This document shows, piece after piece, positions 16,026 to 24,978 of a stretch of DNA of 29,819 nt (the stretch's first letter is position 1; each line of letters opens with the position of its first letter). A program made the position numbers and the translations under genes. Origin of the DNA: Coemansia sp. RSA 922. Taxonomy: Eukaryota; Kickxellomycota; Kickxellomycetes; Kickxellales; Kickxellaceae. The notes beneath the pieces are model-generated. The model made no database searches. It saw nothing but the letters and a program-made list of their open reading frames with translations, and was not told the DNA's origin. The stretch lies in NCBI GenBank assembly GCA_027577415.1, contig JANBQS010000163.1:1-29819 (forward strand). The letters run 5' to 3'.

Positions 16026-16748
16026 TCAGTTACTTGCCTGATTTTTCCTGGGTTGGAGCTTTCTTGGTGGCGGATGTCCTTCGACAATCGACCAGACCAA
16101 CTTGACCTGGCCTTTTACCACCATCTTCCAACTATTTGACAGTTTGCTTCTTGAAAAGAAGGTTTTTAAATGCGCATCAGATACTTGACAAGGATCCATA
16201 CCTCTAGCTCCACACCAATATACCCAGTATCCCCAAATACTGTCATGGTCGCGGTTGGTTCTTTTGCTAAACTGGGAAAAGTAAGCAGAAATATTAGGTT
16301 CCAAGAAGCCCTGACGCAAGAGACCATAGCGGATGACGCTACGACGACTTAGATCCGCTGGTAGCACCACTTGTGTGGATTCCAGAGTGGTGTCAGCAAC
16401 TGCCTCTGTTGGGTTGGCCATTGAGGAACTGTCGGTGTCGTCCGCCATTTCTTGATATGTACTATCAGAGTCGTCCGCGCTTTCTCCTGACGTGCTATCA
16501 CCATCACCCGTGCTTTCTCCCGACATGCTACTTGGATCTGATAACACGGTAGGCACGTCGGCAGGTGGTTCATTGTCCACAATATCGCCAGCCTCAGGAC
16601 CATTATTGCTGCCAGATGACTCTTGCACAGTAGCGCTACTCCAACCCATGATACTGTCTGCAAGCGCCTTAGCAGCCATCTCACCTATATCATATTCATC
16701 GCACATTGCGCCAAAATTTCCACACTCCAGTGTAGAGGATTGCTCCAA
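16026..16748 (-). CDS. Protein with tyrosine-recombinase-like core-binding domain, no catalytic domain
   Basis: A 240-residue single-exon gene. Residues 1-130 are acidic and Ser/Thr-rich, with an 11-residue tandem repeat at about 77-109. Residues about 145-222 form a helical domain (ISAYFSQFSKRTNRDHDSIW, then YWVYWCGARGMDPCQVSDAHLKTFFS). It resembles the SAM-like core-binding domain of phage-integrase/DIRS/Crypton recombinases, which wraps DNA ahead of the catalytic domain and typically reads W-x-x-W-C-x-x-R-G-x-x-P. The catalytic domain with its R-H-R-Y residues should follow but is absent: the protein stops after a Pro-rich basic tail. It may be a domesticated DNA-binding protein or the remnant of a mobile element. 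The assignment rests on pattern memory. Confidence 0.55.
   Translation of the reverse strand: MEQSSTLECGNFGAMCDEYDIGEMAAKALADSIMGWSSATVQESSGSNNGPEAGDIVDNEPPADVPTVLSDPSSMSGESTGDGDSTSGESADDSDSTYQEMADDTDSSSMANPTEAVADTTLESTQVVLPADLSRRSVIRYGLLRQGFLEPNISAYFSQFSKRTNRDHDSIWGYWVYWCGARGMDPCQVSDAHLKTFFSRSKLSNSWKMVVKGQVKLVWSIVEGHPPPRKLQPRKNQASN
16422..16520 (-). repeat. 33-nt (11-residue) tandem repeat in the recombinase-like gene
   Basis: Two close copies encode SGESTGDGDST and SGESADDSDST (33 nt each). A third, degenerate copy encodes YQEMADDTDSS. All lie in the acidic N-terminal half of the protein. Confidence 0.7.
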
Positions 16749-17103
16749 GTTTGAATAGTTGTTTACTTGAGTACAGACAAGTCAATCAGAAATTAGACAT
16801 GTGTCTTTTACAACAAACAAATGGTACAAGATAAGGGAAAATCAAAACAAACATTTTGAGTCTTGCAAGTCTCAGCAGTTTTCATGATAGTGACATGTCG
16901 AGTTTAGTATATTGTCAGTTGCGTAATACACTTTCATGATTTGATTCAATCTGGCGTATTGCGAGAATTTGGCGCTCAACGTCCATAACTAGACTCTCAT
17001 ATAAAAAAGTATTTAGCTTGTTTGCGCGACGTTTGTTGGATTTTTATTTGTTGAGCAACCGACTAAGAAATAAATCACTCTTTACTTGCTTTCAGCTCTC
17101 AAA
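16749..17103. promoter_or_regulatory. Divergent spacer with TATA box before the F-box-like gene
   Basis: A 355-nt AT-rich spacer. TATAAAAAA at 17000-17008 lies about 100 nt before the ATG at 17104 and is the likely core promoter of the plus-strand gene. No gene is supported in it. Confidence 0.45.
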
Positions 17104-18861
17104 ATGCATTGTGTTTCGCCTCTCCAGATACTCCCGATTCATATCATCGAGTCTATTGTTGGTCATGTTGTAGGCAGTAGCCGTCTACTGTTTGACGGCG
17201 TCACCAGAAGCTCCGAAGGATACACAAAACTACTTCTGCCACTATTGAGTGTTTGTCATCACTTTCGTGCCGTTATTATCCCCTACTGCTGTTGGACATG
17301 TACGTTGGCTTTTGATAGCTTATCTGCCAACGTCTGGAAGATGAAATCTGAGCGGTGGTGTTTTCTCATCCATAGCGAGTTTCTCATGAACCTACACACT
17401 AAAAAGCTGAGGCTTAAATTGAGCGAAGATTATATCTACAACGGACTCGCGCTTGAGGCGCTGTTGCGCGAGCCTTACGTCGACTATACGTTTCCAAAGG
17501 CTCGTTCGCTGGATTTGAAGCTCGACCTTTCGCGCGGCTCAGATCATTCCGCAGACGACTTGATTATTTCACCAAATGTTGAGGCGCATATCCACGCGTT
17601 CGTTCGTCACATTAGACAGATAGCGCCTATGCTTCAAAAGGTCTACATAGGGTCAACGAGCGACACTGCCGTCGGAACACATCTCCCGAGTCAGCAATTT
17701 GACACCCTTGTCGCGCAGATCTGCCAGTCTATACCTGATATCGAGCTTCGCTTCCCTAGTAGGCCGATACGCATGGATTCATCTTTGAGTGCGATTCGTC
17801 GCCTGGTAAATGATAACCGCGAAGGAGGCAGTATTGAGTCGATGGTGCAGCTCGTACGGCACAACGCGCTGACTTTGCAACACCTGGACCTTAACTTGCT
17901 GGAGGGCGATGACATCACAGGTCTCATTCAAAACGCCGACGGTAGCTATGTACAGTACCCCGACTTGCACACTCTAAGGTTTCGAACAACGCGGGATAGG
18001 GATTTGTCAAGGCAGCCGGTATTTCCTGGTGCCGTACCCTTCCCCTGTCTTCGAAACCTCAATTTCTTATTCACGAGTCCTATTGGCGATGACACGCCCT
18101 TTCGGGGCAACTCCGCTACACTAGGGTCTTTGGGCTTGTATCTGACCCAGAACATGATTGCGATGCTTAGGAGGAACAAGGTTTTTACTCCTACCAGTCA
18201 TCCCAGACTCCAATACGTCAGACTGGAATGGACTACTAACCCAGCAGAGCACAGATCCGCTTCAGAACTCGAATACATGAAGTTTGGGTTAAGCATTGGC
18301 CCAAATGCACTTGTGAGGCAGTTCTGTATGGCACTATTCCATCCAAGACTCGGGTCTGTAATAACAGCGATTGGCAAACACAAGTGCATTCAGGTCCTTG
18401 AACTGGCACACACGTCTATGCATATTATGGACGTCATCGCACTGCTCAAGGCACTCCCGCTTCTCTCACATCTACACTCCAAAGCCCTACTGACTGACCC
18501 GTTACCAAACAACATACCCGAACATGAGATCCCCGCATACATGATAGCAAACTACTCACCTATGGGCAGGTGGTTTCGCTGCTGGCGCATTAGTAACAGC
18601 CCAAACTTCAACTACCAAATCACCGTCAGATGGGCGCTGCTATTGGCCTTGATATGCCCTAATCTCGACTACGTGGCCGTGTTAGCTGAGTATCGCGAGC
18701 TCTTCATGGCGCACATGCAGAAGATGATCGCCTCGAGTGGTTACAGACAGCATGTGACTCGGCTGCGACGCTTGCTATTCGGTGGGTGGAGCGACCATAT
18801 CCCCAGTGTAGAAATTGCACAGGCAAAAATGGAAGCGACAACGGCGGCGGTTGTGAACTAG
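17104..18861 (+). CDS. F-box/LRR-like protein of a lineage-expanded fungal family
   Basis: The intronless gene encodes 585 residues. The frame is open slightly upstream, but the first ATG (17104) starts MHCVSPLQILPIHIIESIVG. That segment resembles the L-P-x-x-I/V-x-x-x-I core of an F-box, followed by LLSVCHHFRAVIIPYCC in the position of the second F-box helix. The rest has scattered leucine-rich strand-like units (LRLKLSEDYI, LDLKLDLS, LQHLDLNLLEGDDI, LHTLRFRTT, LQYVRLEW, IQVLELAHT). A family-specific C-terminus ends in RLRRLLFGGW. Canonical F-box/LRR proteins recruit substrates to SCF ubiquitin ligases; that role is inferred. A truncated relative lies at 14330-14734. The general look, from memory, matches families expanded in Kickxellales. 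Confidence 0.65.
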   Translation: MHCVSPLQILPIHIIESIVGHVVGSSRLLFDGVTRSSEGYTKLLLPLLSVCHHFRAVIIPYCCWTCTLAFDSLSANVWKMKSERWCFLIHSEFLMNLHTKKLRLKLSEDYIYNGLALEALLREPYVDYTFPKARSLDLKLDLSRGSDHSADDLIISPNVEAHIHAFVRHIRQIAPMLQKVYIGSTSDTAVGTHLPSQQFDTLVAQICQSIPDIELRFPSRPIRMDSSLSAIRRLVNDNREGGSIESMVQLVRHNALTLQHLDLNLLEGDDITGLIQNADGSYVQYPDLHTLRFRTTRDRDLSRQPVFPGAVPFPCLRNLNFLFTSPIGDDTPFRGNSATLGSLGLYLTQNMIAMLRRNKVFTPTSHPRLQYVRLEWTTNPAEHRSASELEYMKFGLSIGPNALVRQFCMALFHPRLGSVITAIGKHKCIQVLELAHTSMHIMDVIALLKALPLLSHLHSKALLTDPLPNNIPEHEIPAYMIANYSPMGRWFRCWRISNSPNFNYQITVRWALLLALICPNLDYVAVLAEYRELFMAHMQKMIASSGYRQHVTRLRRLLFGGWSDHIPSVEIAQAKMEATTAAVVN

Positions 18862-19061
18862 CTGAGCTTTAATACTCTTTCTTTACATTAGTGCAGCAGG
18901 TATTGATCTTTAACCATCAGATTTGAAGTACCAGATGTTCACATTCCATAATATTGCGCCTAATCACGAAATATTTGCTCCCTTTTTTTGCGGGAGGCGA
19001 ATAAACTGGCAAATAAACTTTTATATTTTAAACTATTTTCTCACATCTATTTTTCTATCAA

Positions 19062-20618
19062 ATGTCGCTCGATGAAGACCTACTTGCCGATTTGGAAGAA
19101 CTAGGCGGCGAATATGACGAAGACGTTGACGCCATGGACGTCGTTGCTCAGAGCAACTCTGGCTCAGGTGACAATGACAACGACGATTATCACTTGAAAA
19201 CAACTACAGCCGATATTGCCGCCTTGGGCGAGGCCAGCAATGGTGGCGTGATCGGCGAAGAACACCAGGCGCTAATCAGCAGACTAGCGTCGCGGTCGGC
19301 AGACATCCGCAGCATTGCCGAAGTATGTCACGGAACCGAGTTACATAGTCTTTTGGCCAGTATCTCTGAGAGCCATGCGACGCCTGAGTTAAGCTCGCAG
19401 TTAATGGGGCGAGTTGAAGATAGTCCAGACTATCTTTTGGTTGTGCAAGCAAATGAGATGTCTATGCGGATAGCAGGAGAAATCCTAGTCGTACATCGGT
19501 TTTTACTCGATCACTACAAAAGACGCTTCCCCGAGTTAGAGACTCTAGTGACGAGTCCCATCGAATACGCGCGCGCTGTCAAGGCTATTGGCAGTCTGAC
19601 CGATATAACTAAGGCCAAGCTCGAGGGAATAATGGCTAACGCCACTCGCATGGTCGTCATAGTTACTGGATCAACAACGACTGGTCGTCCACTAACTAGC
19701 GAGGAGTTTGTGCGAGTAGAAGACGCCTGCAACTGTCTATTGGAGTTGGTAGACGCCAAATCCAAGATTGTAGATTTTATCGAATCGCGTATGCCACTTA
19801 TAGCACCGAACCTAACAGCGGTCGTTGGCTCATCGACAGCAGCCAAGCTTATCGTCGAAGCGGGCAGTTTAACAGCATTGAGTAAAATTCCGTCCTGCAA
19901 TATCCAAGTACTAGGCAAATCACAGCAGGCAGCTACTGGATTATCGTCGCTCTCGACTAAAAAACACGCTGGCGCGGTTTACTACTCAGATGTTGTTAGT
20001 GGAGTGCCCGAGGACTTTAGACAAAAGATGTTGCGTAAAGTTTCGGCCAAGTGCGCGCTCGCAGCTCGTGTGGATTCTCAGAACGGTGCGCCTGATGGAG
20101 CGATGGGTCGCAAGTTCCGAACAGAACTTGATGCACAGGTTGAAAAGTTGCTTGAAGCTGCGCCGATAAACGCAGTCAAGCCATTGCCTATACCTGACGA
20201 CGGTCCCAAGCGCCGTCGCGGCGGGCGTAAGGCGCGCAAAGCTCGCGAGCCCTATATGGTTACCGAGCTTCAAAAGCAACGCGATCGTCTGCAATTTGGC
20301 AAGTTCCAAGACGAGGTCATTGTGATGGACGAGATGCAGGGCCTGGGCATGATGGGCCAGTCAGTTGGACATATTCGAGCCACGCAAATGAACAACAAGG
20401 CCAAGGCCAAGGTCGCGAAAAAGTACGAAAAGTACATGAAGGCGCCCACTGGACCGGCAGCCTCGGGCATTGCGACGATTGCCTTTACGCCCGTGCAGGG
20501 CTTTGAGCTCATCAACCCGCAAGCAGACGACATACACCGCAAGAAGCGAGCAAAGGTTGAGCAAGACAAGTACTTTGCCTCGAGCACGCCATTCTTGGGC
20601 AAGCGAGACGCGCCATAG
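19062..20618 (+). CDS. PRP31: PRP31, U4/U6 snRNP protein
   Basis: A 518-residue intronless gene. Prp31 binds U4 snRNA with 15.5K/Snu13 and is needed for U4/U6-U5 tri-snRNP assembly. An acidic N-terminus (LDEDLLADLEELGGEYDED) precedes the NOSIC region (about 110-165). The Nop domain (about 175-330) has APNLTAVVGSSTAAKLI, SKIPSCNIQVLGKSQ, YYSDVV, VPEDFRQKMLRKVSAKC and LAARVDS. A Prp31-specific C-terminus starts with RRRGGRKARKAREPYMVTEL and contains RLQFGKFQDE (about 384-425). The start is the first ATG after an AT-rich leader. It converges on RPT3 with only 59 nt between the stops. Confidence 0.96.
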   Translation: MSLDEDLLADLEELGGEYDEDVDAMDVVAQSNSGSGDNDNDDYHLKTTTADIAALGEASNGGVIGEEHQALISRLASRSADIRSIAEVCHGTELHSLLASISESHATPELSSQLMGRVEDSPDYLLVVQANEMSMRIAGEILVVHRFLLDHYKRRFPELETLVTSPIEYARAVKAIGSLTDITKAKLEGIMANATRMVVIVTGSTTTGRPLTSEEFVRVEDACNCLLELVDAKSKIVDFIESRMPLIAPNLTAVVGSSTAAKLIVEAGSLTALSKIPSCNIQVLGKSQQAATGLSSLSTKKHAGAVYYSDVVSGVPEDFRQKMLRKVSAKCALAARVDSQNGAPDGAMGRKFRTELDAQVEKLLEAAPINAVKPLPIPDDGPKRRRGGRKARKAREPYMVTELQKQRDRLQFGKFQDEVIVMDEMQGLGMMGQSVGHIRATQMNNKAKAKVAKKYEKYMKAPTGPAASGIATIAFTPVQGFELINPQADDIHRKKRAKVEQDKYFASSTPFLGKRDAP

Positions 20619-20677
20619 TATAGATTTGATTCTCAATGGTAAAATGAAATTGAAAAGATACTGTTTCTAATAAGGCA

Positions 20678-21922
20678 TTAGTGGTAGAACTCGAGATCCG
20701 TGTTGCGCTTGCTGACATTGGCCTTGTAGCCGGTCTCAATATCGGTCGGAAGAATAACGTAGCGATTCTTACGTACAGCTTGCATACCGGCTTCTTGGCA
20801 AATGGCGGCAATCTCTGCGCCGCTGAGCTTGTCGGGACGCGACACAAAGTCCTCCAAGTCGACTTCCTCAGACAGGTTCATCTTTGAGGTAATTGTCTGG
20901 AAGATCAAGCGCTTCTGGCGACGGTCGGGCGTCGGGAACTCGATCTTACGGTCGAGGCGGCCGGGACGCAGCAGAGCAGGATCAAGGGTATCGGCGCGAT
21001 TAGTTGCCATGATGACTTTGACATTCGATGTCTGGTCAAAGCCGTCCATCTGATTCAGCAGCTCCAGCAGAATGCGCTGTACCTCGCGATCAGCACCAGT
21101 CTGTGCGTCAAAGCGCTTGGTGGCCACAGCGTCGATTTCGTCGATAAAGATTATAGACGGCGAGTTTTCGCGAGCCAAGCGGAACACGTCGCGCACCATA
21201 CGCGGGCCTTCTCCAAGATACTTTTGCACAAACTCGGAACCATTCACACGAATAAAGGCTGCTGTCGTGTGGTGCGCAACCGCCTTTACAAGCATGGTCT
21301 TTCCGGTTCCTGGCGGGCCATACAGCAGCACACCGCGAGGAGGGTCAATGCCGATCTGGCGGTAGAGGTCAAAGTGCGTCAGTGGCAGCTCGACAGCCTC
21401 ACGAATCTCCTGCTTTTGCATGTCCAGGCCACCAATGTCAGAGTACGATACGTCTGGACGCTCATTGGCATCAAGCAGGGCAATGCTCGAGTCGGCCTCA
21501 GCCGGAAGCACCTCGACAACTGCGTTGGAGTGGCGGTGGAGCGAGATGGACATGTTTGGCTTGAGCAGCTCGCGATCGATGGTCGACAAAATCCGCGAAA
21601 GATAAGTCATGCCCGAGGTCGAGCTTACAATGCAAGTGTCGCGGTCAATGGGCTCGAGGAACTGTCCGAGCACAAGCGGGACAGCGCAAATGCGCTTGAC
21701 TTCCTCTTGCGCCTGCAGCAGCTCGCTTTGCAAGTTCTTCTGCTCATCCTTGATGTACTCCTCCTGTAGGTCGAGCAGCTCCAAGTGGCGCTCTAGGTGC
21801 TTTTGGCGCAAGTAGAGGTCGGTCTCATCGAGCTCACTAAGAAGCTCGGGGCGAATAAGCGACACTCCTAGGTCCTTGATTCCAGGTGCGATTTCAACTG
21901 GGCGGATTCCAATTTCTTCCAT
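20678..21922 (-). CDS. RPT3: 26S proteasome regulatory ATPase RPT3 (PSMC4)
   Basis: The gene encodes 414 residues (human PSMC4 418) when started at the ATG at 21922. That start gives MEEIGI, the family N-terminus. Rpt3 is one of six AAA ATPases of the 19S base that unfold substrates and open the 20S gate. Visible parts are a coiled coil (about 40-78, [14 protein letters not shown]), the OB domain (about 80-145), Walker A GPPGTGKT (202-209), pore loop KYLG (234-237), Walker B IIFIDEID with Asp261 and Glu262, arginine-finger region LLRPGRLDR (318-324), and a C-terminal HbYX-type tail FYH. The frame stays open 133 codons upstream (to 22321), but that stretch lacks family similarity and is taken as leader. 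Confidence 0.96.
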   Translation of the reverse strand: MEEIGIRPVEIAPGIKDLGVSLIRPELLSELDETDLYLRQKHLERHLELLDLQEEYIKDEQKNLQSELLQAQEEVKRICAVPLVLGQFLEPIDRDTCIVSSTSGMTYLSRILSTIDRELLKPNMSISLHRHSNAVVEVLPAEADSSIALLDANERPDVSYSDIGGLDMQKQEIREAVELPLTHFDLYRQIGIDPPRGVLLYGPPGTGKTMLVKAVAHHTTAAFIRVNGSEFVQKYLGEGPRMVRDVFRLARENSPSIIFIDEIDAVATKRFDAQTGADREVQRILLELLNQMDGFDQTSNVKVIMATNRADTLDPALLRPGRLDRKIEFPTPDRRQKRLIFQTITSKMNLSEEVDLEDFVSRPDKLSGAEIAAICQEAGMQAVRKNRYVILPTDIETGYKANVSKRNTDLEFYH

Positions 21923-22426
21923 AGCTCTGATTGTCGTTGTGATGCTGTTACAAGTAGATAGCGATTGAGTGGGCTGGAAAGATGAGGTTGTAGAATGTGA
22001 ATCAGATAGTGCGAGAGAATTGGGAGGCAAAGCAGAATTGTTTCGTGAAGGTGCCCTAAGAAATCCCCTCAGAGACTGGATTACGTGTGCCAACACTCGT
22101 GTCAAGTAATCAATCAAGGTAATCATGATCGTGCCGGGGTTGTGCACGTGGTTTGGGTAGCTATGCGCAATGACACTTGGAGAAAGATAATTGCCAGTAT
22201 TTGACAACAAAATAGAGAAGAGGATATAGCAAACAATATATCGTAAAAGAGGATAGGGCAGTCCTGTTATCTTGTCGAGGCACTGCATACGCAACGCTTG
22301 ATAGCATGCGCTGTCGTTCACGCGAGTCTGTCACATGAGACAACATTCAACAGTTGCGGAGATTAAATGTTGGAAAATGGATCGATTGCAAACTGTAAGA
22401 TTAATATGAACGGCCTATACGGTCCA
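21923..22426. promoter_or_regulatory. Spacer between HMG-box gene and RPT3
   Basis: A 504-nt region between the stop of the HMG-box gene and the ATG of RPT3, both on the minus strand. It should hold the 3' UTR of the first and the promoter/leader of the second. No separate gene is supported. In the RPT3 frame it is open from 22321 to 21922. Confidence 0.4.
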
Positions 22427-23064
22427 TTACTCAGATTCTTGGTCTTCTTCATCGTCAGAAGCGACCTTCTTAGCCTTTGTCTTTGTGGACTTGCTAGCGC
22501 CATTGGCAGCGGGCTTTGCCTTCTGCGATTCCTTCTTCTTAGTGGCAGCGGATTCGCCGTCCTTCAACGTCCGCTTCGCGCGCTTCTTAGGGCCAGCAGT
22601 AGATGAGTCTCCACTCACCGCCGAGCTGCCGTTGGTGCTTTCAATGCGCTTAATATACGTCTCGCGCAAGTCATCGCTGGCTGCTTTCCATGCATGGGAA
22701 ATAACCTCGATCTGCTCCTGCGACGACAAGCTAGGATTCTCGCTGCGAATAATGTCGCGCTGGTCAGCAGCAAAAAGCATGTACGCGGACAAGGATGCTC
22801 CGGTCTTTGCAGCGCTGGCCGCTGGCAGTGTCACAGGTTGCTTTGTCAATGAAGTTTGCTTTGGTGAAGCCGGGGTATTGGCAATGCGCGCGTAGATACT
22901 AGCTACTCTGGTGTAGTGCTCAGCCAACTATAACGTAATTACAATGACAATAGATTAAAGTGTTTAATTATACGGTGAAAAGAGATATATAGCCGATATG
23001 GTTGCAATATACTTGCCTCTGTCGCGTCCTCCACGGATATCGACTCAAGCCCGCTAAAATCCAT
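22427..23064 (-). CDS. HMG-box chromatin protein with Lys-rich tail
   Basis: Two exons on the minus strand, 23064-23017 and 22927-22427, encode 182 residues. Exon 1 gives MDFSGLESISVEDATE; exon 2 continues LAEHYTRVASIYARIAN. The HMG box (about 58-113) has LSAYMLFAADQRDIIRSENP, then EQIEVISHAWKAASDD and ETYIKRIE, the usual three-helix DNA-bending fold. The C-terminus is a long Lys/Ala-rich tail (KKRAKRTLKDGE, TKKKESQKAK) ending in an acidic run (DDEEDQESE). An N-terminal helix, one HMG box and a charged tail fit Nhp6/Hmo1-type architectural proteins; which one is unclear. Without exon 1, exon 2 would have no ATG at its start, which supports the splicing. Confidence 0.8.
22928..23016 (-). other. 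Probable GC-AG intron in the HMG-box gene
   Basis: An 89-nt intron with donor GCAAGT (not GT) and acceptor GTTATAG. The nearby GT (GTATAT, four bases further) would shift the frame and hit TGA at once, whereas the GC donor joins exon 1 and exon 2 in phase 0. GCAAGT is the normal consensus for GC donors. Confidence 0.65.
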
Positions 23065-23759
23065 ATTTGGACGATAAAAGGTAAGTAATATGTAGTATGT
23101 GGGTTTAGCTGAGATATGAATGAGAGAGAGGGAGCAAAATATAGAGCGCGTCCTAGAAAAAGTAAACAATCACAAAAACGGCTAAAATTCTAGAAATAAA
23201 AAGGTCGCATAAATATGATATAGTCAGATATGGGAAATTAGTGCTGACATGCTCAATAGTAAATGCAATGGAAAGGAGCATCAACCCCCCCCCCCGCCGA
23301 ACAAGCAAATCTACAATGTTGCAGTATCATGCCCCTACCAGCTTTCCTAATGCACGAGAGGGTGTACGCATATAGGCTGGATTCAGCGCTCGAAAAAGCT
23401 GCTCTCTAAACTGCAAAAAAAGATTCTTGGGAGTTCAAAGCAAACTGATTTTCTTTTACTGGCCGTGTAGTTTCCGCAGCCATGCAAGAATAGAAAAACC
23501 CTTGGTGTGTTTCAAAGAAAAATGCTATTACATGTCGAAAAGCAATAAATGCTACAGTCTCCAGCAAACAGTTCCTCCCGACACTTGAAAAGGTGTGAGG
23601 CAATTGGCCACCTCCCGCTCTCTTCAAAAAAGCATGCCGCGCCCAGAATGATTTAAAATAGAGCACATTTGAGTATCTTGGCCAACACCCTCATCTATTC
23701 TCATTATTTTATTATTATTGACAAATATCAGCACCACCATTTTTGCCATTTAAATTACA
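23065..23759. promoter_or_regulatory. Intergenic region, HMG-box gene to AT-rich orphan
   Basis: A 695-nt AT-rich spacer between divergent genes. It has a C11 run at 23285-23295 (G-run on the other strand) and T/A-rich DNA before the ATG at 23760. The minus strand is open over 23406-23666, but the product shows no domain and I do not call it. Confidence 0.4.
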
Positions 23760-24179
23760 ATGCCCGTTGTTGTTAGCAATTATACATTAAACACCTTCAA
23801 GGACGTAAATAACTTTATTGCGAAACACGAGACATGTCCTGTTTTCATTTATGTAATTGGAAACAATACCTTGGATAGTGAAATGGTTGCCAGTCGTCTA
23901 GCTGAACCTCCATACGAGGCCACAATTGGCTTGGTGACTAGAGATAATGGTGACGAAATTTTTAACGAAATTGGGTTGGACAAGTGTTCTAAAGATTTGC
24001 TTGTTCTGGCTCTTGGCCGTGATAATGAGGAAAAAACCTCCCCCATGTGTGTTATTGATTGTCTTGAAAGTATCGCGGGAGAAAATAAGGATATAAATTT
24101 GGTTTTCAGGCATGAGTCCTGGAGTAGGATTAAGGCTGCTTTCAAAGGGAAAATTTCTAAATTATGCCTCGTGATGTAA
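23760..24179 (+). CDS. Orphan small protein, AT-rich codons
   Basis: A 139-residue protein that I do not recognise. The start ATG follows an A/T-rich leader. The protein shows alternating strands and helices: a hydrophobic strand CPVFIYVIG (26-34), helix SEMVASRLAEP, strand ATIGLVTRD, helix DEIFNEIGL, strand KDLLVLALG, and a C-terminal basic helix (SWSRIKAAFKGKISKL). This alternation resembles a small alpha/beta or thioredoxin-like fold, but no CxxC pair is present. Codons favour A/T in third positions more than the neighbours, suggesting a fast-evolving, weakly expressed or foreign gene. It has no signal peptide or membrane anchor. It converges on the NOPCHAP1-like gene, with 229 nt between the stops. 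Confidence 0.55.
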   Translation: MPVVVSNYTLNTFKDVNNFIAKHETCPVFIYVIGNNTLDSEMVASRLAEPPYEATIGLVTRDNGDEIFNEIGLDKCSKDLLVLALGRDNEEKTSPMCVIDCLESIAGENKDINLVFRHESWSRIKAAFKGKISKLCLVM

Positions 24180-24408
24180 ACACGGCGTGTGAGTTTCTGT
24201 CCACTCTGCCACTTGCCTACCTGGATGGAGCCAGAAAGCTGGATGTTAGGTTTGACTCAACTAGCCTATAAATTTTGTTCCTTTCGTACGGGAATATCGT
24301 CCGAGTCGAACTGCTTCGCACTATGTGTCTTTACCAAGGATTTTAAAGCTAGAGTTGCTTATAAAGTTTTTTTTTTACTGCCTCGCTCGGGAATAAGTCC
24401 AATAAAAT

Positions 24409-24978
24409 CTATACCAGCTCATCCATTAATGCGTCGCCATCCTCTTCATCACGATTGGCCAGTACCTGGATCTGCGGTTTAGGCCGGCGTCGAGCAGATA
24501 TTGACGACGGATCAATTACAATACGCGCACCGTCATCCTCCCCATCGCTCGCCATGTCTTCCGACTCCTCAGCCTTTGTATTAATATGTATATCCTCAGC
24601 TCCATCATCCCTTTTGGGCTTCATGTCAAAAACGCCCAGACCCAAATCCATCTCAATATACTGCTCCTCGTTCTCGTCGACATTTTCAATATCTAGCTTG
24701 TGTGGATCCTCGGCAATATCGACTTCTAGCTGTTTGTTAGCTATGGCAATCTGTGGCAAAAACGAGTGCAGTCGCGATAGCAGATCGGAGGGCGGCTCTA
24801 TGCGAAAGGTCTTTCTCGCAGCCTTGGCGTCTGTAGATCCGGACTTGTCTTCAGCGAAACTGGGTTTGGAGCCATTCTTGGATACAATTAATGGTACGGC
24901 TGTGTTTTCCGAACTATCTTCAGGAATGTCAAGCAGGCATTTGCTTTTCCCAGTCTTCCGTTTGCTGCTGTTTCCCAT
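24409..24978 (-). CDS. NOPCHAP1: NOPCHAP1-like (DUF4598) snoRNP assembly chaperone
   Basis: The gene encodes 189 residues from the ATG at 24978 (MGNSSKRKTGKS). The frame is open further to 25086, but that part is hydrophobic leader-like sequence and the basic start fits better. The conserved block, about 62-118, has SDLLSRLHSFLPQIAIANKQL followed by EEQYIEMDLGLGVFD, the hallmark of the DUF4598/NOPCHAP1 family. In humans this protein links the box C/D snoRNP protein NOP58 to the R2TP/RUVBL chaperone. The C-terminus is acidic with a short basic patch (ARRRPK) and ends EDGDALMDELV. It is divergent from RAD50, with 263 nt between the start codons. Confidence 0.72.
   Translation of the reverse strand: MGNSSKRKTGKSKCLLDIPEDSSENTAVPLIVSKNGSKPSFAEDKSGSTDAKAARKTFRIEPPSDLLSRLHSFLPQIAIANKQLEVDIAEDPHKLDIENVDENEEQYIEMDLGLGVFDMKPKRDDGAEDIHINTKAEESEDMASDGEDDGARIVIDPSSISARRRPKPQIQVLANRDEEDGDALMDELV

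Noticed and set aside
12344..20618. SMU1 and PRP31 as a functional spliceosome gene cluster
   Set aside because: They are 5 kb apart with unrelated genes between and separate promoters. Proximity is probably chance in a compact genome.
23406..23666. Minus-strand frame of 86 codons in the spacer before the orphan gene
   Set aside because: No domain, no conserved start context, and it lies in AT-rich non-coding DNA.
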